NCBI RefSeq assembly: GCF_030463535.1
Contig: NC_132900.1
Span: forward strand, 29,655,721 to 29,719,720
Reading direction: 5' to 3'
Length of the DNA stretch: 64,000 nt
From: Salminus brasiliensis
Lineage: Eukaryota; Chordata; Actinopteri; Characiformes; Bryconidae
Both the position numbers and the translations under genes were made by a program. Positions 33,101 to 45,086 of this stretch are shown here, piece by piece (position 1 is the first letter of the stretch; each line of letters starts with the position of its first letter). The notes under the pieces were generated by a model. It was given only the letters and a program-made list of their open reading frames with translations, did not search any database and was not told the origin of the DNA.

Positions 33101-36100
33101 TGCTAATTGGAGTCTGAGGGTGTTTTGTAGGGGCTGGGCGCTCCCCTCTTCTGCACAGGGAGGCCTTTGTTCCTACTAACAGCAGCTTGTGCACTCCTGC
33201 ACAAATAGGAAGCGCACGCAAACACTTCTCTGCACCGCGTCTCCGAAACGCCACATACTTCACATTTACGGCCGCCTTGAAGTTTAGGCCAAGCTGGAGA
33301 CGACTACGCTAGCTCAAGACATCTATCCCGACCTTAGACATCCATGAGGTTAGTCCAAGCGCATGGAATTTCCACCAGCAACTCATTAAAGGCAACACCC
33401 GTCCCAGAATAAACCCTCATACGCAAGCCGGCACGCTTTCCCTGCAATAATGAAGCTCGGCCTCCAGAACAAACAAGATTCCACTGTTCGGGTTTTCTGC
33501 GAGGCTCTTAATGTCAAGCACAGTAGGCCTCATTCAAGCACACTCTCTGTCCTCCAGTCTAGTTTCCCTTTCACACACACGCATACACACACAGTTCCTC
33601 CAACGCTAAATAAACAGGCCTTGCCCTGAGTAACTAAATCAACATGGCCGAAACAATCCTGTTCTCTATTCAAGCGCTTGGGAAGAGACGTGGACGACTC
33701 CTGAGCCTTTCATGTTGCGAGACATTTTTGCAGATCTGTTTAAACGAGGCCTTACAAAGACCTGAATGCAAATACAGGGCAGTGGATCAAGTAAGGAAGC
33801 ATGATAGCTGATAATTGTAGCTGATAATTGCTGTCTATCAGTGCAAACATGCAAATATTTTTTTTACATGGCAACTATAAACCTCCACATTAATCCCTTT
33901 AAACCCTTTAAGACTTACTGACTTACTGGATATTTATAAAAGGCATTGCATCATGTGATTCATAACTGTGGAATAAACTGTCTAGTTTAACCCCTCGAAC
34001 CCTAGCTTTATTATCCAGTTCCTAATCCTGATGCAGAAACTGTTGTGATTACTAATTTGTTAAGCGTTTGGTTTAGCAGCATCTTGTGGAGTCCCACAGG
34101 GTTCAATCTTAGACTGAACTATACCTTTACTGCACTTTTACATGCATAAATTCAAGTTCTTGAAACCAACATGTGAAACTTTATTTTTTCCATTTAGTTT
34201 CTTTCAGGATACCAAAAGCTTTTTTCGGTTGCAGTCAAAAACAATTTACATTTACATTTTTTTTTTATAGTCAAGTCAAGTAAAGTCAAATTTTTTAGTA
34301 AAGCGTTTTTACAACTGTTGTCGTCACAAAGCAGCTTTACATAATTAGTCATTAGTAAAAGACAGAAAAAAAAAGAAATAACGTAAGAAGACATGAAGGA
34401 TCCAAGACCCCCCAGTGAGCCCCTACAGCGACAGTGGCAAGGAGAAACTCCCTCAGAGCTGGAGGAAGAAACCTTGGGAGGAACCAAGACTCACAAGGGG
34501 GACCCGACCCGTCCTCCTCTGATCAGAACTATTCATAAATCATTGATAAAAGTAACCAAACCATCTATACTGTTGAACTGCTCTGATCATAATCATAATA
34601 TAATAATTATGGTGTAGACAGTTAATAGTGGTGATATTAACAGTGGCAGATAGTTGAGAGTCCAAGTTTATACAAATCCCATGTTGCAAGATGGTGCTCT
34701 AGAAGAGAGTATATAAATAAATATTTATACAGAACAACATCTAAATCATCTGAAACAATGTAAACACAATCAGTTCCTATTTTTTGCCATTTCATTTTTT
34801 CCAACTTCCAACTTTAGATGCAACCAGGTTGATGAAATGCTAAAATATGTCTGCGCTGGAACGGCAGTCTGTTTCTATGCCCTTAAACCACTTATGCATA
34901 AACAGCCTTTACCCATGTATATTTTTTTTAATCCAAACCTGGATGATGGACCGTGGCCAGTGTCCTGCAGACTGCAGTTCCACTGGCGCGTGATGTTACC
35001 ATATGGCAGCAAAATCGAAATATTTATTATTTATTTATTTTTTAATTATGCTATTTTCATTAAGGAAAATGTTGTTTCATAATTCATGCAGGTTAAAATA
35101 TGGTATAATATGTTCAGTCCTCGATCCAATAAATATTCTGCGCCAGTTTTCCAGACCAGATTAAGGCTAAACCCAGACTAAAACAATTTCAGACGGTTAT
35201 TCAACACTGACACTGTATTCACAGTAAGCTTAATCAATGTCCAGGAAACCAGCCTCTGTTTAATGTGCTCTGTTTTGTGTTAATGTTACATCATAACCCT
35301 CTAAAAAGAGAGGGCTCTTCAAGCGATCCTAAGTAAAGGCCATGGGCCAATATAACCATTCCAGTTCAAAAACCATTCGAATGTATATTAGTGAATCTTT
35401 GTCTTGTTAAAAGCATCTTAATGCAGAAAGGCTTATCACACACTGGGGTGTATTACTCAGTAACTACAGGGACTTCTGTACAGACTGGTGGGGCTATTCT
35501 CTGGCAACAGAGGTGCGTTGGCCGGCGGGACATAGACTGTTGAAGGGGTTAAAAGGTTTTCCATACACAAGGAGAAACTGTTGTAGAGGTTCAATAAAGC
35601 ATACCGTTATTGTTCACGGTATCAGTACCAGAACATCAGCATTGAGTATAACTCTACTGGGCACAAATATAAAGAATTATTACAATTATTATAAGATAAG
35701 CTAAGATAATCCTTTATTAGTCCCACAGTGGGGAAATTCTCAGTGGGATTAATAAAGACAAATATAATAGACAGATATACAGTAATAGACAAAAATACAA
35801 TAGTACTAATACACTAATACACTAATAATAGACAAATATATAATAGCACTAATACACTAATAATAGACAAATATATAATAGTACTAATACACTAATATAC
35901 TAATAATGCACAAATATATTAGTACTAATACACTAATATACTAATAATAGACAAATATATAATAGTACTAATACACTAATAATAGACAAAAATACAATAG
36001 TACTAATACACTAATATACTAATAATAGACAAATATATAATAGCACTAATACACTAATAATAGACAAATATATAATAGTACTAATACACTAATATACTAA

Positions 36101-39100
36101 TAATGCACAAATATATTAGTACTAATACACTAATATACTAATAATAGACAAATATATAATAGCACTAATACACTAATAATAGACAAATATATAATAGTAC
36201 TAATACACTAATAATGCACAAATATATTAGTACTAATACACTAATATACTAATAATAGACAAATATATAATAGTACTAATACACTAATATACTAATAATA
36301 GACAAATATATAATAGTACTAATACACTAATATACTAATAATAGACAAAAATACAATAGTACTAATACACTAATAATAGACAAAAATACAATAGTACTAA
36401 TACACTAATAATAGACAAATATATAATAGTACTAATACACTAATATACTAATAATGCACAAATATATTAGTACTAATACACTAATATACTAATAATAGAC
36501 AAATATATAATAGTACTAATACACTAATATACTAATAATGCACAAATATATTAGTACTAATACACTAATATACTAATAATAGACAAATATACAATAGTAC
36601 TAATACACTAATATACTAATAATAGACAAATATACAATAGTACTAATACACTAATAATAGACAAATGTATATTAGTACTTATACACTAATATACTAATAA
36701 TAGACAAATATATATTAGTACTAATACACTAATATACTAATAATAGACAAATATATAATAGTACTAATACACTAATATACTAATAATGCACAAATATATC
36801 AGTACTAATACACTAATATACTAATAATAGACAAATATACAATAGTACTAATACACTAATATACTAATAATAGACAAATATACAATAGTACTAATACACT
36901 AATATACTAATAATAGACAAATATACAATAGTACTAATACACTAATATACTAATAATAGACAAATATACAATAGTACTAATACACTAATAATACACAAAA
37001 ATACAATAGTACTAATACACTAATATACTAATAATAGACAAATATATAATAGTACTAATACACTAATAATAGACAAAAAAACAATAGTACTAATACACCA
37101 ATAATAGACAAAAATACAATAGTACTAATACACTAATATACTAATAATAGACAAATATATAATAGTACTAATACACTAATAATAGACAAAAATACAATAG
37201 TACTAATACACTAATAATAGACAAATGTATATTAGTACTTATACACTAATATACTAATAATAGACAAATATATATTAGTACTAATACACTAATATACTAA
37301 TAATAGACAAATATATATTAGTACTAATACGCTAATACACTAATAATAGACAAATGTATATTAGTACTTATACACTAATATACTAATAATAGACAAATAT
37401 ATATTAGTACTAATACACTAATATACTAATAATAGACAAATATATATTAGTACTAATACGCTAATATACTAATAATAGACAAATATATATTGGTACTAAT
37501 ACACTAATATACTAATAATAGACAAATATATATTAGTACTAATACGCTAATAATAGACAAATATATATTAGTACTAATACACTAATATACTAATAATAGA
37601 CAAATATATATTAGTACTAATATACTAATAATAGACAAATATAACAATAATCAATTACCAGACAAGGGGTAATGTATATTGAAAATGTGTATCAAATATA
37701 TATTCAATAATTCATAGAAATAAGGTCGACTCCACTGTCAATTTCAAGGATCAACCATATGTGTCCAAAAGCATGAGAGTATCATATGCCATATACCTAC
37801 AGTGCGGTACGTTTTGCTGTAAATCACGGTCTTGCTGTAATCTGCATGTCTGTATAATTTAAAGCAGAGGGATTAGGTCATGGAGAGCCAAGAGCCCATC
37901 CTGCATAATCTGAGCAGTAATCAGTGTCTGGGGGGATAATCCCATACACACTTACACAGCACCGCACCGCTATACTCTGGGCTCAGAGCTGACAACCCTG
38001 CAATCGGTGCTCTGCTTTTGCTGACTGGTAGGACGGTCTTTATGGTGTAAACTGAGGAACGGGGTGTGAGAAACTGTCTCTGAGGTAAGGAGGTGTGGAA
38101 CTGGTTCATTAAACCCCAGGACTTTAGTACGTGGCGGGGGAATCTAATCTGCTCTTTGTGCCAGTTCCAATCTGCCACACCTGATTCCACTGACCATGTG
38201 GCCAGCAGATTGGACATTGTGCTGGTCAGCTGGCAGGCTGTCGGGATGCAAGCAGCGGCTTGAGTTGGTACGTTTACTCGTTTTAGAACTCAGAGAGCAG
38301 ATTTGCGAAAAGGACTGAAGGAATGATGAAAAAAATTATAAAATTTGAAAATAAATAAATAAATAAATAAAAAAAAATGGAAATTTAAAGACGACCAGAA
38401 ATTAAATGTGAATCGGAAATCATAACCCACTTTACTTTCAATAACCTGGGACATATCCAAGTAAAATATATAGTATCAGGCCTTTTCTACCATCAATTTC
38501 AATCTGGCTTTACCTAATAAAATTATAGTTTATTTACTACTTTAACATTTAGACAGTTTCTAATTTAATCAAACTTCATTTTGTTTATTTACAAATAGAA
38601 ATAAGGCCTTTCCTAACACAGTCAATTTCAAGACCAATTATATCAAAGTTTATATGGTTTAATTACTAGAAAAAAGTATTTTCTAACTATTTCAATTTCA
38701 AAATTGACACTACCAAAATTTATACAGTTAAATTACTACAAATCAGGTTTACTTTAACATTTAGCTGATTTATAGCTCACATTTGTCACAGTTTCTATTG
38801 TTTATTTACTAGAAATAGGGCCTTCTCTAACATATTGTCAATTTCAAAACATGCTTTCCTACGTTTATACAGTTTAATTACAAGGAATTAAGTGTGCTCT
38901 ATCATATTGTGAGTTTCGAGACCAATTACATCAAAGTTCATATAGCTGAATAACACAAAAAAAAACTGGTGCTACAAATAAGGTGTTCTCTAAAATTTGG
39001 CCAATTTTAAAGTAACGAGCAAAACATTTTTTTTTAAATGTTGGGTTATTCTTTCTCTTTTTTTATGTCAAATAAACTAAAATAAACTAATAGTTAAAGC

Positions 39101-40399
39101 TTGTTAAACATGCAAAGTAACAGGAGCTGTCGATGATAGGCTGTAATCAATAATCTACACTATACAACAGCTTACTTAATAATTAAATAAAAATAATTAC
39201 TACCAAAGAAAGTGTGAGGATATTAAGATTTAATATTTAATAAGATCTTTCACAGCAGTTTTCTTTTATTTTTTTTTAAAGAAAGGTCACATAAGTTCAG
39301 CTCTAAATGCCGAATTTAAACCTCGTAAAAAGTGCACAAACTGAGGAGCTAACACAAGAAGGCAGTCTCCAAGGCCTTGTCAGACAATGACTTAACTCCG
39401 CAGACGCTGTCAGGCCATATCCCACGGGGAGCAATTCATACCCATTAGCTACAACACATCCTACTGACCTACAAAAGCTGAATGTCAATATCCTTTTCAA
39501 ATAGAGTCAATCAATGCACGCCTTTCCTTTTATCCAACAGCTAGATGATGAGGCGGTGATGAAAATGACTGCAGAGTGCCTCTATTACAGTAACATGTGG
39601 GGTTGGGTGTTCGAGTGTGTGGGGTTTTGTGTCTGCATGTGGGCGCCTAGCTGCCTGCCTGCCTGCCTGTCTGCCTGCCTCCACAACAGAGCTGGAGGAT
39701 GTTGGTGTGACAGACAGCTTGTTAATCTCTCACACTCGTCTTCCTATCCCCAGATGCACTAATTCCAGATTACAGTTGGAGTTTAGGGGGGAGGAGGAGG
39801 GGGGGTACAGGGGGGTAGCAGCTGTGAACTGTGCAGGAAAGGGGGCTTCTGAGATACTGGAAACAAAAGACCCACATGCTGCATTAAAGCTGAGGACTTT
39901 ACTATAAAGCCATGCATAATCGCTCTATTATCAACGTGTGCCAGCTCAATGGGACCCTACAGTATGTACAATTAACATGGCCCCATTAAGACCTCCTCCT
40001 TTATTCTATGTATGTGGTCGTGAGCTGTGTTTGTATTTGTGCTATACTGTAAATGGTATTAGGTCATAAAAAGGTCACCTGGTCTAAAATTCGGTGTTGG
40101 AATTATTACAGAAATATACAGAAGAAGGTAAACAAAGAGAGTCGTCTTTAATTTCCATACAGTTTCCACACATCCAGTTCCTCACACCCTATAACCAAGT
40201 CCTGAGCCCTATGCCCATCACTTATTTACCATCAGTAATTCCATAATCGTAGTCATTTGCTCTGCACATTATTTTTGTTGTCATAGACACGGCTCAATGT
40301 TGCTGATATTATTGTCATGTGTCAATATACAGAATGTTAGGCCCATGATGACACACTAGTCACACACAATTATACAATATGATTCACAGCATTGCCCAT

Positions 40400-40444
<45 letters not shown>

Positions 40445-43400
40445 TATGGACCAACAGAAATGCTATTTAATTGAAGTTAATGTAAAAGGTAATTTTGGGT
40501 CATTTCTATCGATCCATTCAGTAATATATTTTAATTATATAATTATATATTATATTATACTACTATTATATACTATATTATATTATACTACTATTATATT
40601 TATTGAATTCGAATTATACAATACAATGACAATTATACTATATATATTTAAATATCATATAATGAACTGAGATTTACATGGAACAGGGAACAGAATGAAG
40701 AAAGTTCATTTTAATATTATTTTAATTGAATTATTACAGTTATTTGTTTTTCTATAAAACCCTTAGACCTTGTTTTATAACTTGACTGAAAAAGCTAAAC
40801 TTGCAAGCTAATCATTTCTTCAAACTCTTTATATAGTTTATATAATTTAACTACTATAAATAAGGCCTTCTTCAACATAAAACATATAGTCAATTTCAAA
40901 ACTGGCTTCCCCAAAACTAATACAATTAAATTACTAGGAATTAAGTCTACTTTAAGATACAGTTCATTTCTGGAACAAATTGTAGAATTAAAAATGTCTT
41001 TATCTGGACAGAAAGTGATAATTTACTCAGTAAAACACTAATATTAGAATACAAACTAATAAAAGTTGTGGTTCTCCATCACTGTGTTCATTAGAACATC
41101 TCCAAAGTTCTCCTCTCTCATGGAGTCTAGTATTATTTAGAGTTCTCCTCAGATCAACACCTGGTTTGATGGTCAATCAGGGCTTAATGATGGTAAATCA
41201 GGTGAGCTGCTGCTGCTGCTGCTGCTGCTGCTGATGGAGTTGAACACATCCTCCACGCTGTGCTGGCTGGACTGGGGGGCGTCCAGGAGAAACCTGGAGG
41301 AACCGAGCTCTGTTCTTCAGACTAGCTCACCGACAAGATCTCACTACTTTCTTTCTTCAGAATTAGAAGCTCTTGCTTCTCCTTTTTACTGGATTTCTGT
41401 TTACCTGCTTTATCAGTTCTGATGAGATCTGGAGCTTCTACTGTAAAATGCTTAAATGATGTGCTTAGGTGCCTAAAACCTCTGCTATATATGATCTATC
41501 ATATCATTTCTCCAACATCACAACATCACACTCTCACTCTATCCCACTTGATCCACATCTCAATCCCCCTCTCCTCCAATAACCTCCAGTGTCATTATCA
41601 ATGATAATGTATTCACAACGCCCCCCCCCACCCCCCAAAACCTCATCCGCGGTCCAATACCTCCTTCCAATTTTAATTACACCCTCCGTGCAGAATCAAT
41701 AGCCTGCTCTGGGCCATGGCTACTGCTCCAAGTGCCCCTGCTCCAATTCCTCTGAACGGTCCCGCATCAGCACATGGCTACACGGGCTCTTTCTGTCCTT
41801 CAGGCAGCAGACACGTACAATTACTGCCGTTGCCATCGGCCGGAACTCCCCCGCCCCCTCCCTCTCCCTTTTTCCTACTACAAAACCACCACATGTCAAG
41901 GTGATGAGGGCAGGCTGAACCTCAAGTGCACACTGCAGCACACTGTGATGCAGGCGGCTTATTTAAGGTGTAACTGTACATTAGGAGAGATAAGACTGTA
42001 TATGGGGAAGGTGTTAACCCTTTATGGCTGCAGTCATCCATAACAAAAGCATGCTGTCATTTGATATTCATTATTTCCTACTCGTAGCTCACTGAGACTG
42101 TGGTTGTATGCAATATATATATATATATATGATATAAATTGAATAAGTAAATATAATTATAATAAAAAAATATAATATATAAAATGCAGTTTATGCAATA
42201 TATATATAATACAGGAATTATTGCCAGAATCAATGATTTCACATGTTAATAATTAATGTTAATATTAATAATGCACTCCATGTATCCAAGATAGGAGTAA
42301 AATAAATTATATTGGGCAGATATAATCTGCCTCTGATAGGTATGTCATATATATGTATGACATTCATACCAGACGCAGATCATATCTGCCCAATTTTTTT
42401 ATTTACTTTGACAAATTTCTCTTGAACATACGGAGTGCTTTATTAATATGAACATTATTTATTGTTATTAACATGTTTGGATCATTGACTTCTGGTGGAA
42501 ATTCCTTTATTTGATAAATATCGCAATATCAACACACAAAGGAAAATCAAATGCAAATATAATGAATATAATTAAATATATGACCTTAAATATAATCAAT
42601 AACATCATTTAAATGCCTTAGAAAAATATAAATAAATAAAAAAATACTCTTAACTAGTTCTGCAAAACCAAAGCCTTTTTGGTATTCTACAGAAATGTCT
42701 GAGGTTATTTTTATTGTCTTTGACAGACCTTTAAACCAAGCAAAACATTAAGCACCTAAATGGTTCTTTGAGCTGTCATTGTTTTATATAGAACTATTAC
42801 CCTGACTATTACTATAACATAGAGAGATATGATATGCTCTCCTTAACATAACAGTTTATTTTTCCCTAGAAGTAACAGAGAGTTTGCTCTGGGCCATTTT
42901 CACCAGCTTGTGCAAATGAGCATTTCAACTGTCGGGTCTGATGGCTGTCACTCTGCATGGGGTGCGAGGATAGGTCAGCAAATTACTTGGGACGCAAAAT
43001 GCTGGTGTCATTCAGCTCGACACCACTGAAACAGCATGCGGCAGCATGACTCGCTGCACTTGACATAAATGTCACAACACACATGCGGTTCATGTCACAG
43101 CACAATTAATGTGAACTCAACACTGCATTAAGTGCTATTATCAGGAGCCGTGAATCACTCTTTATTCGGACTGACCTCAGAACAGCCTGCCCCATTCCCA
43201 AACCCTGCTCTGTGAGAACCTCACTGATAGCAGGGGTGTAAGAATTGCAGTGTTTAAACCCAGACTTGTACTTGACTAGTCTTCAGATCCAACTGTTCTG
43301 ATAAGAGCCACAGGGTGGGGGCGCTGTGAATGCGGTAAGGCCTCAAGACCATTCCCTCAACTCTGTGCTCTCAAGCATGTGGCCTTATCCTCTATCCTGT

Positions 43401-45055
43401 GTGATTTGAGCCTCAGTTCGCTGGAACACGGCCTGTGCTGTGGTGTGTAGGCTGCTAGATAACTTATCTAAGGCCTGGATAGCCGCTATGAGTCCAAACC
43501 CAGCAGAACCGGCCTCTCATTTCTCCTTTCTGTTCCTCCCAACACCAGTCGCTCCACTTCACAGACTTCAGCTCTGGGCTGTCTGATGCTCGGTGGAGCT
43601 GTAGCTGAGCTAGTTAAGCAAAGGTTAGCTTAGTGACTGGGCTACAGGGGAAAACTTAACAGCAGCCGACGTCTAGACTAATGCTAACCAGCTTCTCTCC
43701 TGATTCAGAGCAGTTTAGCATTAGCACTGGTCGGATTGACGGTTTAATATTTTTTAATGCATAAATAATTTGTGCAGCTGTGCAGTGTTCACTTCATCAC
43801 CCTGTGAGCAAACTGACCGTTGTATTTGGTCATTTCTGGTTTTAAAATAAGGTAGGGTGAGATTGTACCCTCACTACCTCGGTAATACCGCATTCAGTAT
43901 ATAATCTTAATTACAGTATCGCAATATATCACATCATATCAAATCAAAACCCCTCTATCCCGATACGCATCACGGCGCCAGGTTCTTGCCAATACACAGG
44001 CCCAACTGATAACCTACAAATATGAAAATCTGAGTCATATATAATACATTAATTCATTAACCAACATTAAAATTTCATTCAACTCTGCAGAGATATGACC
44101 TATTACCCTGCCACAGTGAAACACTGGCCTATCGACAGTAATTAATATGTCAGATAATATTAATAATATTCAAGCCCAACGCCCTCCACCGCCAAGCCAC
44201 CCCCAACCCCCCATTAGCCGCAGTGCTGCATGTATGCGGAGGAGAGTGGAGGTATTCCTTCCCCTGCAAGGTCAGCTAGGAGAGCTAGTGCTGATCTCAG
44301 CAGTCGCAAGGACACGAGAATCACCCAGCAGTGTCTTCCAGCAGCCAGTTAGGAGATGCAACCGTACCTCCACGCCCATAAATCAGCCCACCTTCCAATC
44401 CTCTTCTCCTCTCTACCGCAGCCATTTACATATTATTCCTATAGCAGATGCGCTCATCCAGAGATAGGCTTAGAAGATATCTAGAAGCTGCACCAGCAAG
44501 GAACCTTCCAGAAACGGTCCTTTAAAGAACCATTGGAGATTGGAGAACCTCCATATGCACTTTTAAACATAAATGGTGGCTCCATTAAGAGGCATTTCTG
44601 TAAAAGATGCGAGTGTGGAGGACCTTTTAATGGGTGAAGAACCTTTGCATTGAGGTCTTTAAACCTTTTAGCATCTCTTCTGCAAAAATGTCCTTCGGTT
44701 TGTCTGCGGCATCGCTCATTAACCCTTTGTAGCAGCTTAACTGCAAAAATATTACACCAGTTAAGGTTTTTTTTGTTCTACCCCTAGAACCGCTAACAGC
44801 CAAGCCAATAACCCTAGGGGAAGCTTCATTTGTATGGGTGTATGAAGGACACTGGAGGAACACAGTAGCGGAATATAAACAATGCAAACAGCACAGCACG
44901 CTTTAATTGGATTGTTATGCAGAAATTTCCACATTTCACTGATTATTATTGGTTATAATTGATTCTATGTTTCCAAATCTAATGCAGCTCAAGCGCCACA
45001 TTCACCTTCACTGCGTTTCTACACTGCTACAGCTCTCTCTCTCTCTCTTTGTTTG

Positions 45056-45086
<31 letters not shown>

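Noticed and set aside
35760-37645. CRISPR-like regular array
   Set aside because: Units are AT-only, variable in length and without unique spacers in a vertebrate intron; it is a minisatellite.
44147-44467. Plus-strand open frame of 106 codons
   Set aside because: No domain similarity; its 3' part runs into a SINE tail fragment.
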